Shown here: one piece after another, positions 15,582-23,214 of the stretch | Numbering within the stretch: the stretch's first letter is position 1 | Layout of the letters: each line of letters opens with the position of its first letter | The notes under the pieces: generated by a model | Database searches by the model: none | The model's input: the letters and a program-made list of their open reading frames with translations, nothing else | Told to the model about the DNA's origin: nothing | Program-made: the position numbers and the translations under genes | Origin: Prochlorococcus sp. AG-436-D21 | Lineage (GTDB): Bacteria; Cyanobacteriota; Cyanobacteriia; PCC-6307; Cyanobiaceae | Reading direction: 5' to 3' | Length of the DNA stretch: 64,000 bases | Assembly: GCA_003212655.1 (NCBI GenBank) | Contig: QCPF01000001.1 | Coordinates: forward strand, 1-64,000

Positions 15582-15872
15582 ATGTTTAAAAAGAAAAATA
15601 AACGAATTAAAAACTTACCCAATAAATCAAATTTAGATCAAGTTTTATGGTTTATAGAAAATTATTTGCCCCAAAAGAAAGATCGAGCTGTTAGAAAAAA
15701 ATTGTATATGGATAATCTAGAAGCAGAGACTATTAAGATATTTTCTAAATTAGCCTCTACATATACTAAAAAATTATTACCAACTACAAAAAATACAACA
15801 ATCTCTTTTACCTTTGGGAATTGGGCCTTGCCTTACTTGAAAATGCTTAAGAAAATAGGATTAGCTAAGTAA
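15582..15872 (+). CDS. Hypothetical basic protein (96 aa)
   Basis: Lysine-rich soluble protein with helical pattern; NLDQVLWFIENYLPQKKDRA and a C-terminal NWALPYLKMLKKIGLAK. A weak AGAGG lies 11 nt upstream of the ATG. Not recognised. Confidence 0.55.
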   Translation: MFKKKNKRIKNLPNKSNLDQVLWFIENYLPQKKDRAVRKKLYMDNLEAETIKIFSKLASTYTKKLLPTTKNTTISFTFGNWALPYLKMLKKIGLAK

Positions 15873-15951
15873 GAAAATGGTAAACGACTATAACTAGATT
15901 TATCCCGCAAATAAAAATAAATAAAGATTAAAAAGTCTAAGAAAGTACTTT

Positions 15952-16173
15952 TTGAAATTTAAGGAGGAATACTTACTTTACATAAAAAATACAATTGCTA
16001 AGTTAAAAATAAGAGATCTATTGATTATGTTTCTAAATTATCTGCCTAGTGAGATGGTTGAAGTTGTTGGGTTGACAATGATTTTTTCATTTCTAGTTGG
16101 AACTATATTAATTTTGTTATTTACATCAGATCAGGCAAATACAAAGAATCTATATTTAAAGAAGGCTAAATAA
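15952..16173 (+). CDS. Small single-TM hypothetical protein, start uncertain
   Basis: The track start is a TTG (73 aa). The ATG at 16027 would give a 48-aa protein, MFLNYLPSEMVEVVGLTMIF, that keeps the single membrane helix. An AAGGAGG at 15960 has no start codon at a usable distance. Not recognised. Confidence 0.4.
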   Translation: MKFKEEYLLYIKNTIAKLKIRDLLIMFLNYLPSEMVEVVGLTMIFSFLVGTILILLFTSDQANTKNLYLKKAK

Positions 16174-16279
16174 ATTTTAAATAATTTGCTTATCTATAAA
16201 GGACCTCTGTTCTTAATAAAGTTAACTCGCAGGTGTGGTACATAAATTTTAATATTGATACATAAACAAATTTAAGATT

Positions 16280-16477
16280 ATGGGCGAAGCTAAAAGAAGA
16301 GAAGAATTAGGATTGCCACCTAGGCAAAAAAATGAATTAAATAAATCTGATAAATACTTTTCATGGCTTCCAATTACTAAATCAAGAATTAAGAAATATC
16401 CTTATATGGGTGTAGCAACAATGGCGCTAGGAGCGATAATTTTCTTAGTAAGTGGTGGCGCAAATAGTATTAATTAG
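16280..16477 (+). CDS. DUF2839-like small membrane protein (65 aa)
   Basis: Second member of this family in the window: MGEAKRREELGLPPRQKN and a C-terminal membrane helix (about residues 43-60). Same N-terminal signature as the gene at 13857. Function unknown. Confidence 0.78.
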   Translation: MGEAKRREELGLPPRQKNELNKSDKYFSWLPITKSRIKKYPYMGVATMALGAIIFLVSGGANSIN

Positions 16478-16493
16478 TTAGATTTTGACTTGG

Positions 16494-16517
16494 CTTAGAA
16501 TATGTCTAAGATTCTTT
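16494..16517. terminator. Weak hairpin between convergent genes
   Basis: CTTAGA / TCTAAG stem with a 5-nt loop followed by ATTCTTTTTG on plus. May serve the DUF2839-like gene. Confidence 0.4.
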
Positions 16518-16766
16518 TTGTAATAGTTTAACGCCAGATATTATTGAGATTATTGAAGCTATACCAAGAAATATCGAATAAAAAGGCTGCAAATTAATAA
16601 TGCCAAAATTACCCGTATGCCATTTTATTAACCAAAAAGCATCTACTCCTAATGGTTGAAGAACACTATAAATAGTCCCAGATACAATAGTAACTAGTAA
16701 GGGAATTGCTGAAATTGCGGTTATTTTTCTGTGAATTTTTCTTTTATTGGTTTTTAATCTTTCCAT
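16506..16766 (-). CDS. PepSY-TM-like small membrane protein (86 aa)
   Basis: Two membrane helices (about residues 17-36 and 60-80). Basic RKIHRKI start and the SGTIYSVL and LIKWHTG motifs recall the membrane part of PepSY-associated proteins. Last gene of a five-gene minus-strand run with overlapping or adjacent starts and stops. Assignment is by motif memory only. Confidence 0.55.
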   Translation of the reverse strand: MERLKTNKRKIHRKITAISAIPLLVTIVSGTIYSVLQPLGVDAFWLIKWHTGNFGIINLQPFYSIFLGIASIISIISGVKLLQKES

Positions 16767-16988
16767 CTATTTCCTCAAATAAATATGTAATTCTTTTTCG
16801 TTTTTGCATGGCATCCATTTATCCTGGTTCTTATGTATTCCTTCGCAACCAAGTTCTAAAGACCTTTTTTCAGCTTCATCTTCAGAAATAAATGTACCCC
16901 TCATATGTGCAAGAGAATAATTATTGAAATTTAGAGATAAGAAAAATAAAAAAATAAAAAATCTAAAATTTCTAAAAATAATATGCAT
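16767..16988 (-). CDS. Small exported protein, DUF3721-like (73 aa)
   Basis: A signal peptide (RNFRFFIFLFFLSLNFNNYSLA) precedes a short mature domain MRGTFISEDEAEKRSLELGC with GIHKNQDKWMPC. The His, two Cys and W-M-P-C motif are typical of DUF3721 and look able to bind a metal. Its stop abuts the PepSY-like start, so one transcript is likely. Metal binding is inference. Confidence 0.65.
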   Translation of the reverse strand: MHIIFRNFRFFIFLFFLSLNFNNYSLAHMRGTFISEDEAEKRSLELGCEGIHKNQDKWMPCKNEKELHIYLRK

Positions 16989-16990
16989 TT

Positions 16991-17221
16991 TTAACTTTTG
17001 AGGATAGAGTCACAAATACTAGATGGATTAGCTTGTTTAACTATTTTTAGTCTTTTGATAAGCTTGTCTCTATCTATTTGATGTTTTAAATATTTAATAC
17101 ATAAATTTTTTTCCTGATATACCATTGCTATTGGAGCAATCTTTATAGCAATAGAAAAAGTACCAATAACTAAAAGAATATTTGTAGCTAGTCGAATATT
17201 TGGTCGAAAATTTGATCTCAT
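16991..17221 (-). CDS. Hypothetical signal-anchored protein (76 aa)
   Basis: N-terminal hydrophobic helix (about residues 12-33) followed by a basic soluble part with two Cys. Start overlaps the upstream stop in ATGA. Not recognised. Confidence 0.55.
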   Translation of the reverse strand: MRSNFRPNIRLATNILLVIGTFSIAIKIAPIAMVYQEKNLCIKYLKHQIDRDKLIKRLKIVKQANPSSICDSILKS

Positions 17222-17334
17222 TCGTATTCTTTATTTCTGTCAATAACTTCCCTTAAATATATATCTTTTAGCTCGTCATTGTATCCATTTTCTTTTGCAA
17301 ATTTCTTTAATTCCTTCAATTCTTTTTCTGTCAT
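17218..17334 (-). CDS. Small acidic helical protein (38 aa)
   Basis: Reads MTEKELKELKKFAKENGYND and ends IDRNKEYE. The segment YNDELKDIYLREVIDR resembles YNDELAEVYKREILDQ of the gene at 30494 in the tRNA-Pro island. Coupled on both sides (TAATG upstream, ATGA downstream). Function unknown. Confidence 0.55.
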   Translation of the reverse strand: MTEKELKELKKFAKENGYNDELKDIYLREVIDRNKEYE

Positions 17335-17477
17335 TAAGCAGATTTGGAAATATTGTTTTTAATAACTTCAATTTGGTTGATTAATTCATCTAACCATTCT
17401 GTATTATTTTCGGATCTTTTCTGAAAATATCTAATTTTAGGTTGATTGATTTCTAGCGTCTCATAATCTCCACTCAT
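17334..17477 (-). CDS. Small hypothetical protein (47 aa), first gene of a five-gene run
   Basis: Reads MSGDYETLEINQPKIRYFQK, then a helix ending KNNISKSA. Stop overlaps the next start. Not recognised. Confidence 0.5.
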   Translation of the reverse strand: MSGDYETLEINQPKIRYFQKRSENNTEWLDELINQIEVIKNNISKSA

Positions 17478-17621
17478 AAATTACCCCTAAATTTATACTT
17501 TGCATAATTTATCTAGAGAAATTATGCCCATCAATAGGCTCTAATACTTATTTGAAATTATCATGGGTAACAAGTCACTTTTTTAATAGTATAAATATCA
17601 AGGAATTTATCTCTGAAAAAT

Positions 17622-17726
17622 ATGGCAACCAATGAAGAACTTGAAAAAAGAATTGAGACTTTAGAAAAAGAAGTACAACATCTAAAAGCTGTTTTGCAAT
17701 ATCAAATTAGAAATAAGAAAAAGTGA
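17622..17726 (+). CDS. Coiled-coil micro-protein (34 aa)
   Basis: MATNEELEKRIETLEKEVQH shows regular leucine heptads, a near-ideal short coiled coil with a basic tail RNKKK. Probably oligomerises or binds a partner; unknown. Confidence 0.5.
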   Translation: MATNEELEKRIETLEKEVQHLKAVLQYQIRNKKK

Positions 17727-17903
17727 TTCTTATTGCATAGCAATTCCTTTTGATTAGTAAGCATTTTCTCTTGGTTGTTTAGGTACCTGATGAAAAAAGC
17801 TAAATATTAAAAATTAGTCTTTAATTTATCACTTTTTAAAAAAATAACTTTAGTCATTGATATTTAGAACATATTTGTTTTTATATATATAAAACTACTT
17901 GAT

Positions 17904-18020
17904 ATGATTAACTCAATAGCTATTACATTGTTATTATTGGGCTCTTTAGTCGCTTACAAAAGACTCAAAAGAAAAAAACGGCAATTTCACGCACCACCTA
18001 CAAATCAGCTTCCTAGTTGA
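17904..18020 (+). CDS. Small membrane peptide (38 aa)
   Basis: One helix (MINSIAITLLLLGSLVAYKR) then a very basic stretch and a proline-rich tail. Not recognised. Confidence 0.4.
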   Translation: MINSIAITLLLLGSLVAYKRLKRKKRQFHAPPTNQLPS

Positions 18021-18023
18021 AGA

Positions 18024-18137
18024 TTAAATTCCGTCTTCGTCTTCTCCAAAAGGATTGTATCTAATATCCCAGATAAGAACGACTGCTATAGATAAAAGCA
18101 ATAAACCAAAAATAACTTGAGGAGGAGGAAATAACAC
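18024..18137 (-). CDS. Small single-TM protein with acidic tail (37 aa)
   Basis: Start must be GTG at 18137, since in-frame upstream codons have no other start before a stop. One helix (QVIFGLLLLSIAVVLIWDI) then RYNPFGEDEDGI. The layout is like the 48-aa gene at 20184 and small photosystem subunits. Not recognised. Confidence 0.45.
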   Translation of the reverse strand: MLFPPPQVIFGLLLLSIAVVLIWDIRYNPFGEDEDGI

Positions 18138-18170
18138 TAATGAAATATAACAATTATCAATAAGCTTTGC

Positions 18171-18371
18171 TTATGAAAATTTTAAAGGGTAATCGATATT
18201 TTTTGGTTCTAAATGTTTTACATAACATGCTGTTGTACAATCTACTCCCTCACTATTGATGCTACAAGAAGTTATACATTCAAAAAAACTTTCCAAAGCA
18301 TCTGAATCTTTAATATTTGAATAAATTTCATTTTTCACGATCAATCTTCCATTATGAAGCTTATCTAGCAA
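18171..18371 (-). CDS. Small Cys-rich hypothetical protein (66 aa)
   Basis: Four Cys in 17 residues (ECITSCSINSEGVDCTTAC) in a soluble protein with no signal peptide: possible metal site or disulfides. Not recognised. Confidence 0.55.
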   Translation of the reverse strand: MLDKLHNGRLIVKNEIYSNIKDSDALESFFECITSCSINSEGVDCTTACYVKHLEPKNIDYPLKFS

Positions 18372-18450
18372 TTAATTTTTAATAATGTCAAATTTTAGGT
18401 AAAGTACCTATTCTCCATTTTTTTTAAAAAAAACTATTGAATATATAAGT

Positions 18451-18702
18451 TTTTCCCCACCCTTCCTCTTATAGTTTTTTATATTCTTTTCTTGCTTCTT
18501 CGATAGATTCAACCCTAGAGCCTTTCATAACTGGCTTACTTGATCGCTTAAAAACGCAACCATAAGAGATTAAAATTGCGTTAATCATAGAAGAGTTCTT
18601 AGAACTATCTTCAAAAGGTTCAAATACTTTAATCCTCGATCTGGCTTTTTGATTAAAGTAAATTTTTCCATAAAAAAAGGGCGTTAGCTTCGCCCCAATC
18701 AA
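18451..18702 (-). pseudogene. DUF1651-like remnant with in-frame stop
   Basis: The 77-codon ORF ends in SIEEARKEYKKL and a TAA. The same frame continues past the stop with EEGWGKTY, exactly the L-x-x-x-GW end expected for DUF1651-like proteins, as in the genes at 5510 and 21191. The 5' end also lacks an ATG; only a TTG sits inside a hairpin. The most economical reading is a decaying gene with a premature stop. The annotated range extends to include the readthrough GW motif. Confidence 0.55.
18672..18696 (-). terminator. Rho-independent terminator (minus)
   Basis: Read on minus: GGGCG-AAGCTAA-CGCCC followed by seven T. It ends a minus-strand transcript coming from about 18780, just before the DUF1651-like remnant. 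Confidence 0.75.
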
Positions 18703-18770
18703 AAAGCGGGATAATCCCCATCACCCAGCCTTTTCTAAAATCTTAGCACTACATATGGTGTTTGTAAGTA
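18672..18770 (-). ncRNA. Candidate minus-strand small RNA
   Basis: About 100 nt with no ORF, ending in the terminator at 18672. It contains GGGTGATGGGG and a GGGAT/ATCCC hairpin. The 11-nt GGTGATGGGGA is fully complementary to a segment of the plus-strand candidate next to it. Start point unknown. No known family recognised. Confidence 0.4.
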
Positions 18771-18782
18771 TTTAAAATTACC

Positions 18783-18863
18783 TATTGATGGGGTTGTTTG
18801 TTTCTGTTTAATTTGTCATTATAGGAGTCCCCATCACCTAGGCTCGTAAGAGTCTTTTTTTTT
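18783..18863 (+). ncRNA. Candidate plus-strand structured small RNA
   Basis: TGATGGGG at 18786-18793 pairs with CCCCATCA at 18829-18836, closing a long stem-loop; a terminator (AGGCTC-GTAA-GAGTCT then nine T) follows at 18840. A TAAAAT-like -10 lies at about 18772. No ORF over 20 codons. No known family recognised. Confidence 0.5.
18840..18863 (+). terminator. Rho-independent terminator with GTAA tetraloop
   Basis: Six-bp stem with one G-U pair, GNRA-type loop GTAA, then a T tract. Confidence 0.75.
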
Positions 18864-18966
18864 GCTATTTTCCCTTTTAGGCTTAAGCCCTTTTTAATTA
18901 GTGTTTAAAAACTTTTTATTTAATTTTTAAATTTAATAATTAATAATTAAAATAAATAGCTTTTTT

Positions 18967-19278
18967 ATGCAAACTTACATCGTACACTGGCAATTTCCAG
19001 ATCAAGAAAGTCATATGCAAGGGGCCGAAGCTTTCGCCGGTTTTGTCGAAGGAGGATGCGAAGGTGATGAATTTGAGGGGTTTAAAGTTCTTAATCGAGT
19101 AGTAAATCCTGAGGGAGCTAATGGTTGGGCAATAGTTGAATCTTCAAACCATCAGAACATTTGGAAATGGAGTAGTATCTGGGTCGATAATTTTGGCGTG
19201 GAAATTGAAGTTACGCCAGTTCTAACTGATAAAGAATTTCTTTCCGTCCATAAAGAAATTGCAGCAGCCTCTAACTAA
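18967..19278 (+). CDS. DUF3303-like protein (103 aa)
   Basis: A small alpha/beta protein: MQTYIVHWQFPDQESHMQGA, a glycine-rich acidic middle, then GWAIVESSNHQNIWKWSSIW and VEIEVTPVLTDKEF. The W-x-x-x-E and E-V-x-P-V pattern matches DUF3303, a ferredoxin-like fold of unknown role found across picocyanobacteria. G+C is a little above its neighbours, as in well-expressed core genes. Confidence 0.75.
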   Translation: MQTYIVHWQFPDQESHMQGAEAFAGFVEGGCEGDEFEGFKVLNRVVNPEGANGWAIVESSNHQNIWKWSSIWVDNFGVEIEVTPVLTDKEFLSVHKEIAAASN

Positions 19279-19337
19279 CAATAAATTTTTTGAGTAATGA
19301 CTGGTGATCTAAAATAAAAGGGTAGGATCTATTTTCA

Positions 19338-19505
19338 ATGGGTAAATTTTCTTCTGAAGAAATCGAAAGTCAATACAATTTAATAAAAATACTTTTAGCT
19401 GAACCTGAAAAGTATCAAGATGCCATTAATGCAATAAAGAAAGATATTGCATATATGCCTATAGAACTTAAAAAAAAACTAGAGGAAGAAAATATTATTT
19501 TATGA
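19338..19505 (+). CDS. Small helical hypothetical protein (55 aa)
   Basis: MGKFSSEEIESQYNLIKILL, two amphipathic helices, ends EEENIIL. ATG start. Not recognised. Confidence 0.5.
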   Translation: MGKFSSEEIESQYNLIKILLAEPEKYQDAINAIKKDIAYMPIELKKKLEEENIIL

Positions 19506-19573
19506 ATGAAGCGTAAATAGCATTCATAATAATCGTTAATTTTTAAAAATTAGTAAACAGCCATCCTCGTAAA

Positions 19574-19738
19574 CTAACCGAGAGAGTCTAAATCTCTACG
19601 ATAGTGAACTGGGTTTGCATAATCTTGCGGAACTTTCTGTTCTCTCATTAAATCTGCAATTGTTGGATATTCTTTTGCGTTATCAAGATCTCTTGCATTT
19701 TTATCTTGAATTGCGAATGGTGATCTTTTTAGATTCAT
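19574..19738 (-). CDS. Small hypothetical protein (54 aa)
   Basis: MNLKRSPFAIQDKNARDLDN then EYPTIADLMREQKVPQDYAN and a polar end. Soluble, well-formed frame on minus. A few bp upstream of it lies the 61-aa gene on the same strand, likely co-transcribed. Not recognised. Confidence 0.55.
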   Translation of the reverse strand: MNLKRSPFAIQDKNARDLDNAKEYPTIADLMREQKVPQDYANPVHYRRDLDSLG

Positions 19739-19749
19739 AATTGATTTAT

Positions 19750-19935
19750 TCAAAATTTTTGTTGGATTCTGATTACGGATCCTGGATTGTCATGTACGTA
19801 AGTGTTGAATTCTCTCGCAAGCATTAGGCAATCGTATGCATCGCGCGCGTAGAAACCAACTTCATGTGTCTTATTTGTTGAATCTTTGTAACTCAACACA
19901 TATTTATTACAAGATTTTATTGGCGTTGAAGGCAT
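19750..19935 (-). CDS. Small hypothetical protein (61 aa)
   Basis: MPSTPIKSCNKYVLSYKDST, with FYARDAYDCLMLAREFNTYV and a terminal VIRIQQKF. The beta-helix-beta look suggests a small folded domain. First gene of a two-gene minus-strand unit with the 54-aa gene. Not recognised. Confidence 0.55.
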   Translation of the reverse strand: MPSTPIKSCNKYVLSYKDSTNKTHEVGFYARDAYDCLMLAREFNTYVHDNPGSVIRIQQKF

Positions 19936-20062
19936 TTAATTTATCTCCGTTACTGTTTAGTTCTAACTAGGCATGCTTATCAATTGACTAATAAAAATGT
20001 ACGGTTTAAGGCACAAATATATACGGATAGAGGACCAACAACTTAATTTAAAAATTAATATA

Positions 20063-20155
20063 ATGAAAAAGAAATTTTGCAACGAAATAAGATATTTCCT
20101 TTACTCCTTAAAAACTATTTTCAGTAGCAGCCTGTTTTTGCAAAAAACTTTTTGA
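20063..20155 (+). CDS. Possible micro-protein (30 aa)
   Basis: ATG-started frame MKKKFCNEIRYFLYSLKTIF ending LQKTF. Basic with some hydrophobic content. No other support. Confidence 0.2.
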   Translation: MKKKFCNEIRYFLYSLKTIFSSSLFLQKTF

Positions 20156-20183
20156 AGATAATATATTTTTATAAACAAATAAA

Positions 20184-20330
20184 CTATCTTGCTAAATAAG
20201 TTTTTTCGAGATTATAGATGTATTTTTCTCCATCATCATCACCATCGTCATCATCATGGAAAGAAGAGATTAATACATAAACTCCCCCAAGTCCCAATAA
20301 CATAGATAAATAAAGAATAGGATCTGTCAT
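20184..20330 (-). CDS. Small single-TM protein with Asp-rich stretch (48 aa)
   Basis: MTDPILYLSMLLGLGGVYVL gives one membrane helix, followed by HDDDDGDDDGEK and a short polar tail. The acidic run directly after the helix is like that of the 37-aa gene at 18024. Could be a thylakoid micro-protein. Not recognised. Confidence 0.5.
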   Translation of the reverse strand: MTDPILYLSMLLGLGGVYVLISSFHDDDDGDDDGEKYIYNLEKTYLAR

Positions 20331-20519
20331 AGTTCAATTGTGAAACATTCAAATTAAATTTGAGGAAGCTTTTCAATATCTATACTTTCTTTTAATTATT
20401 TTAAAAAACTTTCTAAGATCAAAAAATTTGTTTTTTTTATTTGAGAAAATTGAAAGTAGATCTAAAATTAAGGGAAGTTTGCTTTTTTTTGAGTTAGTTT
20501 TAAAAAATTTTAAAAGTCA

Positions 20520-21158
20520 ATGTGCGGAAGATTTGAGCTGAAAACAAAATTTGAGAATTTGCCAAAGGTTTTGAAAAAAAACTATCCAAGTGGACTTGAT
20601 TCTAATTATGAGACTCAAAATCTAATAAGACCTAATGATCCTGTTCTGGTAATTAAAAACGAAGGAAGAATTAAAACTACTTTTATGACATGGGGCTTTA
20701 TTTCTCCTTGGGCTAGAGACCCATTTGATAAAGAAAGACCAAGACCATTTAATGCTAGATCAGAAACCGTAGAAGAAAAAAAATTATTTAGTGGAAGTTG
20801 GAAACATAAAAGGTGCCTAATACCTGCGAGCGGTTTTTTTGAAAAAAAATATCGTATTCGAAAAGTGAATTATGAGACTTTTTGGTTGGGAGGAATTTGG
20901 AGTAAGTGGACCTCACCAGATGGAGCAGAACTTGAGAGTTGCTGCGTTTTAACTACTGATCCAAATGATTTAATTAAACCTTTACATCATCGCATGCCTG
21001 TGATCGTTCCTAATGGATATGAGGAACAATGGACCGAGCAAGTTAAAGATGCAGATCAATTAAAAGGATTATTTGCAATCATGATGAGTTGTTCTCCTGA
21101 TGGTTGGCTAGTAGAGGATTTAAAGAAAAAAGAAACTGATCAAATGAGTTTGTTTTAA
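20520..21158 (+). CDS. yedK: SOS response-associated peptidase YedK/HMCES (SRAP domain)
   Basis: SRAP proteins crosslink to abasic sites in single-stranded DNA through Cys2 and protect them from breakage. Here Met is followed directly by Cys (MCGRFE), and the other conserved elements are present: FNARSETV, RCLIPASGFFE and HHRMPVI with the active-site His. 212 aa is normal. It precedes the 81-aa DUF1651-like gene by 32 bp, possibly one transcript. Confidence 0.93.
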   Translation: MCGRFELKTKFENLPKVLKKNYPSGLDSNYETQNLIRPNDPVLVIKNEGRIKTTFMTWGFISPWARDPFDKERPRPFNARSETVEEKKLFSGSWKHKRCLIPASGFFEKKYRIRKVNYETFWLGGIWSKWTSPDGAELESCCVLTTDPNDLIKPLHHRMPVIVPNGYEEQWTEQVKDADQLKGLFAIMMSCSPDGWLVEDLKKKETDQMSLF

Positions 21159-21190
21159 ATGGAACGTTTACTAATTGCAAGAATAGATTA

Positions 21191-21436
21191 ATGGCTAAAT
21201 CTTATTGGTTGATTAACTCAAATAGTTCAGAAGTTAAAAGATTTATGAAAAATGATAAGAGCATTGATGGAGTTTTTGAGTATATGTTTATAGATACTGG
21301 AAAAATAGTGGGGGGATTAGGAAACAAAACACCAGTAATGATAAATACAGTTTCTGTTGAAATAGATTTAGCTAGAGAAATTTATGAAAGATTACTTTCT
21401 AAGGGATGGAGGAAAATTGAAGAAAATTGGAATTAA
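21191..21436 (+). CDS. DUF1651-like small protein (81 aa)
   Basis: MAKSYWLINSNSSEVKRFMK and the C-terminal IDLAREIYERLLSKGWRKIE show the DUF1651-type A-x-x-x-Y/W-x-x-L-x-x-x-GW end. Complete, unlike the copy at 18451. Function unknown. Confidence 0.65.
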   Translation: MAKSYWLINSNSSEVKRFMKNDKSIDGVFEYMFIDTGKIVGGLGNKTPVMINTVSVEIDLAREIYERLLSKGWRKIEENWN

Positions 21437-21588
21437 AAAGAGAGTTAGATCTGTGCGTTAGAAATTATTGATGAAAATAATTTGAAATTCAATAATGAGA
21501 ATTTTTTACTAAAATTGACACCCGATTTAGAATATGAGGAGATTAGTAAATTATTTAATTTAGTGCAGATAAAAAAGAAACATCCAAA

Positions 21589-22312
21589 ATGGCTATCAGA
21601 ATAAATAAATATTTAAGTGAAGTAGGTTATTGTTCTAGAAGAGAAGCAGATAGATTAATCCTAGAGGGAAAGGTAACCATTAATGGAAAAATTCCAGAAA
21701 TTGGCTCTAAAGTAGAAGAAAGTGATCAAGTAAAAGTTAAAGGTCAAAGAATAGAAAAATCAAAGATACAAAAAAAACATATACTTAGCCTTTAATAAAC
21801 CTGTAGGAATTGTTTGCACAACAGATAGAAAAGTAGAACCTAATAATCTAATAGATTTCATCAAATATCCTAAAAGAATTTTCCCCATCGGGAGATTAGA
21901 TAAGCTCAGTGAGGGATTGATTTTCTTAACTAATGATGGAGATATCGTAAATAAAATACTCCGAGCAAGAAATAATCATGAAAAAGAATATATTGTAAAA
22001 GTTAATCGTCCTATTAATAGCGACTTTATTCAAAGTATGAGTAATGGAGTTGAAATATTAGACACAATAACTAAAAATTGTTTTGTAAAACAATTGGGTC
22101 CAAGAAATTTTAAAATAATACTCACACAAGGACTTAACCGTCAGATTAGAAGAATGTGTGAGGAATTAGGATATAGAGTACTATCATTAAAGCGTGTAAG
22201 AATTATGAATATTAAGTTAGACGTGCCAACAGGAAAATATAGAGAACTTACAAAAGAAGAACTCTTGGAATTAAATAGATTACTCGAAAACTCCTCAAAA
22301 ACATATGACTAA
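21589..22312 (+). pseudogene. rsuA: 16S/23S rRNA pseudouridine synthase, RsuA/RluB type, frameshifted
   Basis: The two track ORFs (21589-21795 and 21917-22312) are one gene. The first encodes the S4 RNA-binding domain (INKYLSEVGYCSRREADRLI), the second the catalytic domain with GRLDKLSEGLIFLTNDGD upstream of its ORF start and the Asp in GRLD. The break is at an A8 run (21770-21777) before CATATACTTAG: with seven A the frame continues NIYLAFNKPVGIVCTTD, as in the family. The cause could be a real +1 A, a sequencing or assembly error, or slippage-corrected expression. If restored the protein would be about 240 aa, normal for the family. Confidence 0.85.
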
Positions 22313-22959
22313 TTAAAAACCAATAAGAGTAATTGGGAAGTTAAAGTAAATTCGCTAGCAAAAATGCAAGATTTATACTTTTCGATTTTTGTAGAATTAA
22401 CTTAAATAGTATTAAAAGCATAATACTCGCACCGCCATTAGTTAGTAATTGAGGATTAATTAGACTACCTATTAAGGATTAGAAGCCCCAGCTCTCTTTT
22501 TTGTCCAATCTTCCTCGGTTCTTCTCAAACCCTGAGCAATTAAATTTTTCCATTCTTCACGAGATGCATCTTTCTTTAATTCTTCTCTGGTTGTTATGAA
22601 AGATGGCTATTTGCTTATGCAATAGTAACCTTCCCATAATTAATAAACATATATTTAAAAATTGATTATTGTTATTTGTATTTTCGATAAAACTTTTTAC
22701 CCTTGATCTATTTAAATAAACCAAAAGTAAGAACTAGTAGCCATTTTAAGGATAAAAGTCTATCTTCCAATGCATCTCACAATAACTTAATGGGTTATAT
22801 CCATTAAAATTCAAGAACTTAAATATTTTTACAGAGAATTGATGGAAATTGGCATCATTGAAAAATACCCAGCCAAAATAAACTTACTTTAAATGCAGCA
22901 TATGAAGCCAGTGTGTTCCAGACTTATCTACACCATTATTGTCAAAATTAATTACTCAT
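22313..22959. other. Noncoding stretch with a degraded small-ORF remnant
   Basis: About 650 bp between the broken rsuA and the hli-like gene. No intact gene found; only the remnant at 22472-22606 on minus. The rest is A/T-rich with no repeat or hairpin I could support. Confidence 0.5.
22472..22606 (-). pseudogene. Start-less small ORF remnant
   Basis: Frame reads PSFITTREELKKDASREEW then NLIAQGLRRTEEDWTKKRAG and a TAA; just upstream in frame is TAG, and no start codon lies before the conserved-looking part. It looks like the tail of a small picocyanobacterial protein that has lost its beginning. Confidence 0.4.
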
Positions 22960-23214
22960 TTAAAGGATTGGATAAGCTATCCATCCTAATAAGGTGTAGT
23001 TAATAATGACAGCCATGAAACCTATCATTGCAAGCCTTCCATTTGTTCTCTCAGCAATAAACCAATAGGTATTAGGCCACTCAAAATCTTCACCCATATT
23101 GGATTTTTGAACTTCTGAAACTGTATTCTCTCTAGGAGGATTATCCTGATCAAGGTAATAATTACTATCTGGGTAGAAGCTTTCGCTTGAAAAATTATCT
23201 TTAAATTTGCTCAT
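22960..23214 (-). CDS. hli: Hlip-type protein with long N-terminus (84 aa)
   Basis: A hydrophilic N-terminal half of about 50 residues is followed by a Hlip helix with AERTNGRLAMIGFMAVIINY and GWIAYPIL. Pigment-binding residues are present. Single-gene minus-strand unit. The promoter shows no clear HLR1 pair. Confidence 0.88.
   Translation of the reverse strand: MSKFKDNFSSESFYPDSNYYLDQDNPPRENTVSEVQKSNMGEDFEWPNTYWFIAERTNGRLAMIGFMAVIINYTLLGWIAYPIL

Noticed and set aside
21482-21604. 40-codon TTG ORF upstream of rsuA
   Set aside because: Poor start, overlaps the rsuA start; no motif.
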